Positions 1 to 6,241 of a stretch of DNA of 10,237 nt are shown piece by piece. How positions within the stretch are numbered: position 1 is the stretch's first letter; every line of letters starts with the position of its first letter. Under the pieces are notes generated by a model. That model worked only from the letters and a program-made list of their open reading frames with translations, had not been told where the DNA came from and made no database searches. This DNA comes from Acidobacteriota bacterium (GTDB lineage: Bacteria > Acidobacteriota > Terriglobia > Acidoferrales > UBA7541): assembly GCA_019239815.1 (NCBI GenBank), contig JAFAZL010000761.1, positions 1 to 10,237 of the forward strand. Reading direction: 5' to 3'. Made by a program: the position numbers and the translations under genes.

Positions 1-557
1 GAAACATCACACATGTGGTGACCGAGTTCTTGAAGTTTGCCCGGCCATTGGATATTTCGGATGAAGCCGTCGAATTGCGGCCCTTAATCGAACGCGCGCT
101 CGACGAAATTTCATCCGCCGCGCCCGGGGTTTCGGTCCGGGCCGAAGGCGATTTCGGAATCGTCGCCGGTGACGAGGGTTTGTTGCGGCAGGTGATTTTG
201 AATCTGGCGCGCAATGGCGCCGAAGCTTGCGAAGGCCGGACCGGCGGGTGCGTTGCAGTTCGTGGAGAAATTGTGAAGGGCGGCGATTCCCCTTCGCAGC
301 GCATCACCGTGCAGGACAACGGGTCGGGAATTTCGTCGGATGCGATGCCGAATTTATTTCACCCTTTTTTCACGACCAAAGCGCGTGGAACCGGGTTAGG
401 GTTGGCGGTCGTTCAAAAAATTATTTTGCAGCACGGCGGTCAGATCGAGGCAAGGAACCACCCGTCCGGTGGTGCAGTCTTTATCATTACGCTACCCGCC
501 CGCCGATCTCACGCGAGTGAGGCGGTAGAATCGAAGAAGGACGTCATCCCAACATGA
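1..557 (+). CDS. Sensor histidine kinase, C-terminal part (5' end outside window)
   Basis: The reading frame is open from the left edge (first full codon at 3), giving 184 visible residues, so the N-terminal sensor region and phospho-accepting His are missing. The visible start, THVVTEFLKFARPL, is the typical end of a HisKA dimerisation helix in NtrB/AtoS/ZraS-type kinases. The HATPase domain follows with an N box (VILNLARNGAEA, Gly where Ala is usual), G1 box (DNGSGI), F box (LFHPFFTTK) and G2 box (GTGLGLAVVQKI). It should autophosphorylate and pass phosphate to a response regulator. The NtrC-type regulator at 1277-2665, converging from the other strand, is the obvious candidate partner, but pairing is inferred only from position and family type. 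A GTG at 15 is an internal codon, not the true start. No terminator follows, so co-transcription with the gene at 622 is possible. Confidence 0.93.
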   Translation, partial: NITHVVTEFLKFARPLDISDEAVELRPLIERALDEISSAAPGVSVRAEGDFGIVAGDEGLLRQVILNLARNGAEACEGRTGGCVAVRGEIVKGGDSPSQRITVQDNGSGISSDAMPNLFHPFFTTKARGTGLGLAVVQKIILQHGGQIEARNHPSGGAVFIITLPARRSHASEAVESKKDVIPT

Positions 558-563
558 GTCGCA

Positions 564-579
564 CGGCTGTTTGCTTGCG
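564..579 (+). promoter_or_regulatory. Candidate sigma-54 (-24/-12) promoter, weak
   Basis: GG at 565-566 and GC at 577-578 are separated by exactly 10 nt, with GGC on the -24 side and TTGC (575-578) on the -12 side, as sigma-54 promoters require. The outer -24 positions (T before GG; A, C, G after GGC) do not match TGGCACG. Transcription would start near 590, ahead of the ribosome binding site at 608-612. The gene it would serve sits between an NtrB-type kinase and an NtrC-type regulator, which raises plausibility, but such a match can arise by chance in GC-rich DNA. Confidence 0.25.
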
Positions 580-621
580 GGATGAAAAACGTCTAGCTCG
601 CCACCGCGGAGGTACATCACG

Positions 622-1251
622 ATGGGTGCAATGACTTGGCGCAAGACCGGCGTTTACGTTCTGTTGGCGCTGCCGCTTCTGGGTTTGGCAGGAATCGCCG
701 TAATGGCGAAGTATCAGGACGCGTCTCAGCAGAGCGGTGACGCGGTTGCCGACGCCGCGCGCAAAGCGCGCGAGCAGAAGAAAAACGAGGCGAAGCCGAA
801 AAAGGTTTTCACGAATGACGATGTAGCTCCGGCACCGCCACCTGCGCCTGCAGCAGCAACTCCGGCTTCGACCGAGGGAAAAGAAAGCAAAGAAGGCGAG
901 GCCAACGCCACGAAGGGTGGTGAAAAGAATACCGCCGCGAACGGTAGCGGCGAGAAGGCTCCCGACAACAGCGAAGCGGGATGGCGTAAGCGTTTCGCCG
1001 AACAGCGCGGGAAAATCAGCCAAGCCGAACAGGAACTCGACGTTTTGCAACGTGAAGCGTCGAAGCTACAGACGCAGTACTACAGCGACCCGCAGAAGGC
1101 GCTGGCGGAGCAGTACACCCGCAAGGACGTCACGGATCAAGACGCGAAGATTCAGGCCAAGAAGGATGAAATCGCCAAGTTGAAGCAGGGGCTGTCGGAT
1201 CTGGAAGATCAACTGCGTGCCAGCGGCGGCGATGCCGGCTGGGCTCGTTAA
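622..1251 (+). CDS. Membrane-anchored coiled-coil protein of unknown function
   Basis: A 209-residue protein. The ATG at 622 is preceded by GGAGG at 608-612 with 9-nt spacing; ATG 631 (Met4) is a less likely start. Residues 9-29 form one hydrophobic segment (signal anchor or signal peptide). Residues about 40-118 are low-complexity and rich in Ala, Pro, Lys, Glu, Gly and Asn, with the short motif KVFTNDD at 61-67. Residues 121-201 are a charged, heptad-like coiled coil containing LQREASKLQTQYYSDP, and the protein ends in GGDAGWAR. I do not know a function. From memory, this layout (VFTNDD-type motif, coiled coil, GGDxGWAR end) recurs in uncharacterised acidobacterial proteins; a search would test that. 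The long linker and coiled coil suggest an extracytoplasmic oligomerising or spacer protein, which is inference. It lies 64 nt after the kinase and ends 25 nt from the convergent regulator. Confidence 0.85.
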   Translation: MGAMTWRKTGVYVLLALPLLGLAGIAVMAKYQDASQQSGDAVADAARKAREQKKNEAKPKKVFTNDDVAPAPPPAPAAATPASTEGKESKEGEANATKGGEKNTAANGSGEKAPDNSEAGWRKRFAEQRGKISQAEQELDVLQREASKLQTQYYSDPQKALAEQYTRKDVTDQDAKIQAKKDEIAKLKQGLSDLEDQLRASGGDAGWAR

Positions 1252-1276
1252 TTTCTAACCCAACAAAATTTTTGAT

Positions 1277-2665
1277 CTACTGCTCGAGACCGACTGCACG
1301 GAGTTTTGCGAGCAGGGTTTTGGGTGAGACTCCGAGACGTTCGGCGGCTCGTGTCTTGTTCCACTTCGAGTCGCGCAAAGCGCCCTCCAGGACAACGCGT
1401 TCGACGTGAGCGACTGCTCGGTTGCTGATGTCTTCCAACGAACCATCCCAACTGAAGTTGTCGGGCAGCATTCCCCCAGGTAGCGTCGTCGCGTCCGGCT
1501 TCGACGCCGGGATTTGAAGTTCGGCTGCGCTGATGCTGGCGCCGTCGGCAAGGATGACAGCACGCTCGAGAGTGTTCTGCAATTCGCGTACGTTGCCGGG
1601 CCAGCGGTAGCTCTGTAAGTGCTCTTTCGCAGAATCGGAAAGCTCGAGGCCGGGCTTGTTGAATTCGCGGCTGAACTTTTCGAGGAAGTGTTGCGCCAGC
1701 AGCAGAACGTCTTCGCCGCGTTCGCGCAGCGGCGGAATCGTCAGCGGCACCGCGGAGATGCGGAAGTACAAATCTTCGCGGAAGAGTTTGTCTTCAATGT
1801 GTTTCCGCAGATCGCGATTTGTGGCGACGACGATGCGAACATCGACGTCGATGGACTGCGTTCCGCCTACGCGCTCGAAGCGCTTTTCTTCCAGTACTCG
1901 CAAGAGCTTTGCTTGAATTGCCAGCGGAAGCTCGCCGATTTCATCGAGAAAGAGAGTACCTCGATGTGCGAGGTCCATCTTGCCGACCTTGCGCGCGCCG
2001 GCTCCGGTGAATGCGCCCTTCTCGTGGCCGAATAACTCGTTTTCGACGAGGCCCTCGGGAATTGCGGCGCAATTCAGTGCAACGAATGGCTGCTCGCGGC
2101 GGGAGGAGAGATGATGGATCGCTCGCGCGAACAACTCTTTGCCGGTTCCGCTTTCGCCGAGGAGCAGCGCCGTGGAATCGGTCGCGGCTACGCGCTGGAT
2201 TTGCTTGCTGACTTCGCAAATCGATTCGTGTTCGCCGACGATGCGCGGGAATCCGTAGCGTGAGGCGTACTCTTCACGGAGAAGAAGATTTTCGCGCAGC
2301 AATTCCTGCTGCTGTGTCGCGCGCTTCACGAGCAATTTCAGATGGTCCAGATCGACGGGTTTCTGGATGAAATCGAATGCGCCGTCTTTCATCGCGGAGA
2401 CGGCCTCTTCGACGGAGCCGTAGGCGGTGAGCAGGATCACTGGAATCGTGGCGTCGACGGCTTTGGATGCACGCAGGACTTCGAGACCCGACGCTCCCGG
2501 CAGCTTCAAGTCGGTGAGTATGGTGAGGTAGCGGCGCACGCGCAGTTTTTGAATGGCGGCGGCACCGTCGGGCGCTTCGTCTACGGTATAGCCCGCGCGC
2601 TCGAGAGCCTTGCGCAGCATGGCGCGCAGCTCGTTTTTGTCTTCGACGAGGAGCAGGGATTCCAT
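1277..2665 (-). CDS. Sigma-54-dependent response regulator, NtrC family
   Basis: A 462-residue regulator with complete REC, AAA+ and Fis-type HTH domains. The receiver (1-115) has acidic residues E8/D9, phospho-acceptor D52 (in LTDLKLPG), T80 and K102. The sigma-54 activator domain has Walker A GESGTGKE (170-177), the sigma-54-contacting loop ELFGHEKGAFTGA (210-222) and Walker B TLFLDE (236-241). The C-terminal helix-turn-helix lies at about 430-458 (NKTRAAERLGVSPKTLLAKL). When phosphorylated it should hydrolyse ATP to open sigma-54 promoters. The frame is open upstream to 2776, but MESLLLVED at 2665 is the standard REC start, and the 37 extra residues resemble nothing. No strong ribosome binding site precedes 2665. 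It is transcribed divergently from aroB and convergently with the kinase and coiled-coil genes. Its true target promoters cannot be read from the sequence. Confidence 0.96.
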   Translation of the reverse strand: MESLLLVEDKNELRAMLRKALERAGYTVDEAPDGAAAIQKLRVRRYLTILTDLKLPGASGLEVLRASKAVDATIPVILLTAYGSVEEAVSAMKDGAFDFIQKPVDLDHLKLLVKRATQQQELLRENLLLREEYASRYGFPRIVGEHESICEVSKQIQRVAATDSTALLLGESGTGKELFARAIHHLSSRREQPFVALNCAAIPEGLVENELFGHEKGAFTGAGARKVGKMDLAHRGTLFLDEIGELPLAIQAKLLRVLEEKRFERVGGTQSIDVDVRIVVATNRDLRKHIEDKLFREDLYFRISAVPLTIPPLRERGEDVLLLAQHFLEKFSREFNKPGLELSDSAKEHLQSYRWPGNVRELQNTLERAVILADGASISAAELQIPASKPDATTLPGGMLPDNFSWDGSLEDISNRAVAHVERVVLEGALRDSKWNKTRAAERLGVSPKTLLAKLRAVGLEQ

Positions 2666-2781
2666 GAGCTTCAATTTTCCCACGGAAAATAGAGGCGATT
2701 TGCGCCATCGCCAGTTAATGTGCGGAAAGATGAAGCAACGATCTTCTGCGTGTTGAACATTCGGGCACAAAGGCATCTGTG

Positions 2782-2790
2782 TGCTAAATT
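2782..2790 (+). promoter_or_regulatory. Possible extended -10 promoter for aroB, weak
   Basis: TGC followed by TAAATT (2785-2790) resembles an extended -10 element. No good -35 lies 16-18 nt upstream. Transcription would begin near 2797, only about 5 nt before the aroB ATG, fitting the lack of any Shine-Dalgarno sequence there. The 136-nt divergent region 2666-2801 holds no other confident element; I saw no clear promoter for the minus-strand regulator. Confidence 0.25.
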
Positions 2791-2801
2791 TCTAAAATCT
2801 C

Positions 2802-3929
2802 ATGGCACCTACGCGGATTTCTGTTCGTTCACACGCTGGGAAATATTCGATTGTTTGCGGCACTGGCGCGCTCAAGCTCGCGGGCAAGGAGATCGCTGCG
2901 CTTGGGAATTTTTCGAGCGTGCACATCATTACGGCGCCGAAAGTTTGGCGCGCAGTGGCGAAGCATGTGTCGAGCGATCTTGTCGATAAGAAGTCGGCGA
3001 TTCATCTGATGAGCGACGCCGAGACGCACAAGGATATGCGCAACGTCGAGACGCTTTGCCGCAGTCTGGTGCGGGGCGGGGCGGATCGCAAATCGCTCGT
3101 GGTGGCGATCGGCGGCGGTGTTACCGGCGACGTCGCCGGATTCGCAGCGGCTTCCTATTTGCGCGGCGTGGCGCTGGTGCATGTGCCGACCACGTTGGTG
3201 TCGCAGGTCGATAGCTCGATCGGCGGAAAAACCGGAGTCAATCTTCCCGATGGGAAAAATCTTGTAGGCGCGTTTTATCCGCCGCGACTGATTCTGACCG
3301 ATCCGGCGGTTCTGCGGTCCCTGCCCGATCGCGAATTTCGCGGTGGGCTGGCGGAAGTGATCAAGCATGCGATCATCGCGGACGCGAAGATGTTTGGATA
3401 TATCGAGCGGAACATCGGGAAGATACTGAAGCGCGATGCAGCGGCGCTGGAATATCTGATTCCGCGGAATGCTGCGATCAAGGCGTGGGTGGTCAGCAAA
3501 GACGAAAAGGAGTCGGGGCTGCGCGAGATTTTGAATTTCGGGCATACGTTCGCGCATGCGCTGGAGAGCACCACGAAATACCGGCGCTTCCAGCATGGTG
3601 AAGCCGTGGCGTGGGGCATGATGGCGGCGGCGCTGCTGGCGCATGAGACCAAGGTGTGCGGCGCGGAGTATGTTTCGCGCATTGTTTCGTTGGTTCGGCA
3701 AATTGGTCCCTTCCCTGCGTGGCCGAATCTGGAGCCGAACACGCTGATTGATGCGATGCGTTCAGATAAGAAGACGCATCACGGCAAGTTGCGATTCGTG
3801 TTGTCGCCGCGACTCGGCAAAGCGGGCACGTACAACGATGTGCCGCTGGAAGCGGTGCGGAAGGTGCTGCGATTTGCGCCGCATTTTGTGAACAAGCCGG
3901 ATCTGCTCGAAGAGCGCGGCAATGCCTGA
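2802..3929 (+). CDS. aroB: 3-dehydroquinate synthase
   Basis: Converts DAHP to 3-dehydroquinate, the second step of the shikimate pathway, in the cytoplasm with NAD and a divalent metal. The 375 residues are close to the usual family length (about 360). Visible motifs are the NAD-binding GGGVTGDVAGF (104-114), PTTLVSQVDSSIGGKTGVN (129-147) and the metal ligands E185 (GLAEVIKHA), H248 (NFGHTFAHALE) and H265 (HGEAVAWGM). A TAA in the same frame at 2793-2795 makes ATG 2802 the earliest possible start, and the N-terminus aligns with family members. There is no Shine-Dalgarno sequence upstream, so translation may be leaderless or nearly so. Its 3' end overlaps the following methyltransferase gene by 8 nt, so the two are very likely co-transcribed. 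Chorismate from this pathway also feeds menaquinone synthesis, which gives the pair a metabolic logic. Confidence 0.98.
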   Translation: MAPTRISVRSHAGKYSIVCGTGALKLAGKEIAALGNFSSVHIITAPKVWRAVAKHVSSDLVDKKSAIHLMSDAETHKDMRNVETLCRSLVRGGADRKSLVVAIGGGVTGDVAGFAAASYLRGVALVHVPTTLVSQVDSSIGGKTGVNLPDGKNLVGAFYPPRLILTDPAVLRSLPDREFRGGLAEVIKHAIIADAKMFGYIERNIGKILKRDAAALEYLIPRNAAIKAWVVSKDEKESGLREILNFGHTFAHALESTTKYRRFQHGEAVAWGMMAAALLAHETKVCGAEYVSRIVSLVRQIGPFPAWPNLEPNTLIDAMRSDKKTHHGKLRFVLSPRLGKAGTYNDVPLEAVRKVLRFAPHFVNKPDLLEERGNA

Positions 3930-4719
3930 GACGATGGCTCCGCCGACAACACCGCCCACAGTTCCACCAAGAGGCACGCGCTTTGAAGGCGCCGCATCCG
4001 AGGCCGATGCTGGACTCGCTGTTCGCGACATGTTTTCGCAGATCGCGCCGCGATATGACCTGTTGAATCATTTGCTGTCGATGCAGTTGGACCGCGTGTG
4101 GCGGCGGCGCGTTGCGCGACGGGTGCAGCCGATTTTGCAGCGGGCGGATGCGCGCGTGCTCGACCTGTGCTGCGGCACGGGTGATCTTGCGTTTTCGCTG
4201 CGGCGCGCGCCGGGGACGAAGGCGCAGATTATTGGCGCAGATTTCTCGCACGAGATGCTGGTGCGCGCTCGCTTAAAGAGTTTGGCCGGCAATTTGACTG
4301 TGGCGATGCCCGTGTTTGAGGCGGATGCTTTACGGATGCCGTTTGCGGACGGTTCGTTTGATTTGGTGACGACGGCGTTTGGGTTTCGCAACCTGGCGAA
4401 CTATGAAGATGGGTTGCGCGAAATTTGTCGTGTGCTGCGGCCGGGCGGGACCGTTGCGATTTTGGAATTTACGGAACCGCCTCCGGGGCTGACTGGCGAT
4501 TTGTATCGCTGGTATTTCCGGAATGTGTTGCCGCGCATCGGGGCGTTTCTTTCGGGCGATCGGAAGGCGTACACATATTTGCCGGCTTCGGTGTCGCGAT
4601 TTTTCCGGCCGGCGGAGTTGGCGTCGCTGATGGCGACGGTCGGGTATCAGGCGACCGAGTTCAAGGCTTGGACGTTTGGGACTGTGGCGCTGCATCTGGG
4701 GGTGCGGCCTTCGGGGTGA
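3922..4719 (+). CDS. ubiE: Demethylmenaquinone methyltransferase (UbiE/MenG family)
   Basis: A SAM-dependent C-methyltransferase of quinone biosynthesis, 265 residues. Motif I is VLDLCCGTGDLA (79-90), followed by GADFSHEML (105-113), EADALRMPF (133-141), the family signature FGFRNLANY (153-161) and VLRPGG (171-176). The segment from LYRWYFRNVLP to AYTYLPASVSRF (194-227) is also characteristic of UbiE/MenG. In a menaquinone-using bacterium it would make the final C-methylation of demethylmenaquinone; the ubiquinone role cannot be excluded from sequence alone. The Pro/Thr-rich first 20 residues are an extra N-terminal stretch. ATG 3922 lies inside the end of aroB, with GAAGAG about 5 nt upstream; Met5 (3934) is an alternative. 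Translational coupling to aroB is likely. A probable terminator follows 14 nt after the stop. Confidence 0.96.
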   Translation: MPETMAPPTTPPTVPPRGTRFEGAASEADAGLAVRDMFSQIAPRYDLLNHLLSMQLDRVWRRRVARRVQPILQRADARVLDLCCGTGDLAFSLRRAPGTKAQIIGADFSHEMLVRARLKSLAGNLTVAMPVFEADALRMPFADGSFDLVTTAFGFRNLANYEDGLREICRVLRPGGTVAILEFTEPPPGLTGDLYRWYFRNVLPRIGAFLSGDRKAYTYLPASVSRFFRPAELASLMATVGYQATEFKAWTFGTVALHLGVRPSG

Positions 4720-4732
4720 GTTCCGTTTCGGG

Positions 4733-4759
4733 ACGGTTTGGGTCATACCCCCGTTTTTT
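4733..4759 (+). terminator. Probable intrinsic terminator of aroB-ubiE
   Basis: ACGG (4733-4736) pairs with CCGT (4751-4754), and GGGT (4740-4743) with ACCC (4747-4750) around a CAT loop. This makes an 8-bp stem with a 3-nt TTT bulge on the left arm. A run of six T follows (4754-4759). It starts 14 nt after the ubiE stop. The bulge makes it weaker than the terminator after the S41 protease gene. Confidence 0.55.
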
Positions 4760-4761
4760 CC

Positions 4762-4846
4762 GAAGAGTGCGCAAAGCGCTTTGTTTCATGCAGTTGGAAA
4801 TTCTTCGTTTTGAAGAGTGCGTAAGATTCTTTCTTTCAGGAAGTTG
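4762..4846. repeat. Two-copy degenerate direct repeat, 50-nt period
   Basis: Positions 4762-4796 and 4812-4846 align without gaps at an offset of exactly 50 nt, with 27 of 35 positions identical. Shared blocks are GAAGAGTGCG, CTTT, TTTCA and AGTTG. The first copy carries a small GCGC-AAA-GCGC hairpin (4769-4779) that the second lacks. No open frame explains the conservation. It could be a decayed duplication of a dispersed intergenic element. Confidence 0.7.
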
Positions 4847-4960
4847 CCAGGCGGCTGTTTCGCTGAGCGTTCGCTTTTCATCGAGAATTGAAGTCGAAGG
4901 GACCGACCGCGCGGACGTGAGGCGCAGCAACGCGCCCGTACACGATCTTCACCGCAATCT

Positions 4961-4995
4961 AAAAACAAAAACGCCGGCTGGAAGCCGGCGCTACC
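4961..4995 (-). terminator. Hairpin element A; intrinsic terminator on the minus strand
   Basis: CGCCGGCT (4972-4979) and AGCCGGCG (4983-4990) form a perfect 8-bp stem with a 3-nt loop. Read on the minus strand, the stem is followed by TTTTTGTTTTT (4971 down to 4961), a textbook intrinsic terminator for transcripts coming from the tat-M28 operon about 240 nt upstream. On the plus strand the hairpin is followed by CTACC, the variant here of the CTACA box shared with elements C, D, E and F. Confidence 0.75.
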
Positions 4996-5034
4996 GAGCG
5001 CAATTTTCTACGCGAGGATTATACCACGGCGGTC

Positions 5035-5051
5035 GCCGGCTAATCGCCGGC
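5035..5051. repeat. Hairpin element B (GCCGGC inverted pair)
   Basis: Two GCCGGC hexamers (5035-5040, 5046-5051) flank a 5-nt TAATC spacer and can pair as a 6-bp stem. The stem matches the core of element A, but B has neither the CTACA box nor a T run, so its membership of the family is uncertain. Confidence 0.5.
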
Positions 5052-5072
5052 TTGATGTTGCTTGGTGCTCAA

Positions 5073-5113
5073 GAAAAACCCGCGATCTGGGAAGCGATCG
5101 CGGCTACAGGGTG
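5073..5113. repeat. Hairpin element C, near-duplicate of element E
   Basis: CCGCGATC (5080-5087) and GATCGCGG (5096-5103) form an 8-bp stem with an 8-nt loop (TGGGAAGC), followed by CTACAGGGTG. The 41-nt unit matches 9643-9683 at 37 of 41 positions. Two of the four differences are paired stem positions (5085 and 5098), changing A-T to G-C. On the minus strand the stem is followed by GTTTTTCTT, so it could also terminate transcripts from the tat-M28 operon. Confidence 0.8.
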
Positions 5114-5163
5114 GTGACTCGTCGGTGTTGCTCGATGGGGTGCAGCGAGGTCGTGTTGCCGCC

Positions 5164-5190
5164 GGGCGGAGCAAGCCCCGCCCCTACAGG
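5164..5190. repeat. Hairpin element D
   Basis: GGGCGG (5164-5169) and CCGCCC (5178-5183) form a 6-bp stem with an 8-nt loop, then CTACAGG (5184-5190). Loop length and flanking box match elements C and E although the stem sequence differs. There is no T run on either side. It lies about 37 nt beyond the stop of the minus-strand M28 gene. Confidence 0.65.
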
Positions 5191-5227
5191 AGAATTTTCT
5201 GCAGCGGACAACGGGAGCGGAGCAGGC

Positions 5228-6232
5228 CTACTTGGTTTGGAGTTGTTTCACGGTTTCTAGGATTACGTGGCCGACAACGGCCAACGATTTAGAGCTGATT
5301 TTGTCGAGGGTGTCTTGGGGGGTGTGCCAGTAGGGGATTTCGAGGTCGATGATGTCTACGGTTTTGACGTTGCGGGCGCTGAAGGATTGGTGGTCGTCGT
5401 CGATCGCGGTGGGCACGTTGACGAAGACGCCGGAGTAGCCGAGGCGATTGGCGGTGGCCCAGACGATGTCGGTGAGGGATTTGTCGGAGTTGGAATCGCG
5501 CTTGATGCGGAGTTCGCGGGTGCCGACAATGTCGGCGAGGATGAAGGCGCGGATATTTTTGAGGTCGCCGCTCATGTTGAGCTTGGCAGCCATCTGGCGG
5601 CTGCCGTAGCGATTGTCGGGATCTTTCCATTCGAGATTGACGGCTTCCTCGCCATCGAAGAAGGCAATCCAAACTTGATAACGGCCGTGCTGGCCGCAGA
5701 GGTTGCGGGCGACTTCGAGCATGACCGCGGTGGATGAGCCGCCGTCGTCGGCACCGACGAAGTTGTCGATTTTCTTGGTGTCGTAGTGCGTGGCGAGAAG
5801 GATGATGCCGGGGCGGTCGCCGGGAATTTTCACCAGAATATTTTTCATGGGGATTTCGCCGGCGGGAGTTTGCGAGGTGAAAGCGTCGACGTCGGCGGTA
5901 CATCCGGCGCTAGAGAGTTGGTAGAGGATGTATTCCTGAACTTGCGCAATGGCCTGGGAGCCTGCGGGGTGCGGACCGAAATCGACTTGCTTGGCGACGT
6001 CGGCGAAGGCGCGTTTGCCATCGAAGCCGTCGGTGGACTCGGGAGCGGGAGTGTTTTCGTCGGGCATTTGCGCAGGAGATTTTGCGGCGGCGTTTACCAC
6101 TGGGGAGGCGTTTGCGGGTTTGGAGGCGTCGCTGGAATTGCACGCGGCGATCAGCAAAAGCGCGGCCAGCGGCGGCAAGATCGCGATGCGGACCGTGAGT
6201 CGTTGGCATAGCGAATTATTTTTTTCGGGCAT
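5228..6232 (-). CDS. M28-family zinc lipoprotein, glutaminyl-cyclase-like
   Basis: A 334-residue predicted lipoprotein. The signal peptide (about 1-30) ends in a lipobox with Cys31 (LLLIAAC), then a Ser/Ala/Pro linker to about 68 and the catalytic domain. Zinc and catalytic candidates are H149/D151 (THYDTK), D162 (VGADDGGSS), E195/E196 (FFDGEEA), D234 (LADIVG) and H303 (WHTPQDTLD). DGEEA-x4-W, the DPDNRYGSR segment, DDHxxF (279-284, with D280) and WHT (302-304) closely match metallo-type glutaminyl-peptide cyclotransferases, in which equivalent Glu, Asp and Trp residues shape the active site. The same metal ligands also occur in M28 aminopeptidases, so either cyclisation of N-terminal Gln or peptide hydrolysis is possible; I favour the cyclase. 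ATG 6232 is 9 nt past the tatC stop, with AGGGA (6243-6239) overlapping that stop, indicating translational coupling. The signal peptide has no twin Arg, so Sec export is expected. Confidence 0.9.
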   Translation of the reverse strand: MPEKNNSLCQRLTVRIAILPPLAALLLIAACNSSDASKPANASPVVNAAAKSPAQMPDENTPAPESTDGFDGKRAFADVAKQVDFGPHPAGSQAIAQVQEYILYQLSSAGCTADVDAFTSQTPAGEIPMKNILVKIPGDRPGIILLATHYDTKKIDNFVGADDGGSSTAVMLEVARNLCGQHGRYQVWIAFFDGEEAVNLEWKDPDNRYGSRQMAAKLNMSGDLKNIRAFILADIVGTRELRIKRDSNSDKSLTDIVWATANRLGYSGVFVNVPTAIDDDHQSFSARNVKTVDIIDLEIPYWHTPQDTLDKISSKSLAVVGHVILETVKQLQTK

Positions 6233-6241
6233 GTCAGTTCC

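Larger units (their letters stand above)
4720..5227. other. 508-nt convergent intergenic region with repeats and hairpins
   Basis: The 3' ends of ubiE (plus) and the M28 gene (minus) face each other here. Open frames through it are chance extensions with no start context or family resemblance. From left to right it holds a probable plus-strand terminator (4733-4759), a 50-nt-period direct repeat (4762-4846), about 110 nt with nothing recognisable (4850-4960), and four hairpin elements (4961-4995, 5035-5051, 5073-5113, 5164-5190) described separately. Confidence 0.8.

Noticed and set aside
559..575. A second sigma-54-like match, TCGCACG-N5-TTGCT
   Set aside because: The -24 element reads CG instead of the near-invariant GG and the spacing is one base too long.
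2666..2776. Extension of the response regulator start to 2776
   Set aside because: MESLLLVED at 2665 is the normal REC domain start, and the additional 37 residues have no resemblance to REC leaders.
2829..3701. A 290-codon minus-strand open frame inside aroB
   Set aside because: It is an antisense shadow of aroB with no family resemblance or start context.
4961..5190. CRISPR array made of the clustered hairpins
   Set aside because: The units differ in stem sequence and are unevenly spaced, with no uniform repeat-spacer pattern and no cas genes nearby.
6146..6232. Tat signal peptide on the M28 lipoprotein, given its tat operon location
   Set aside because: The N-terminal region has isolated Arg residues but no twin-arginine motif; it looks like a Sec lipoprotein signal.
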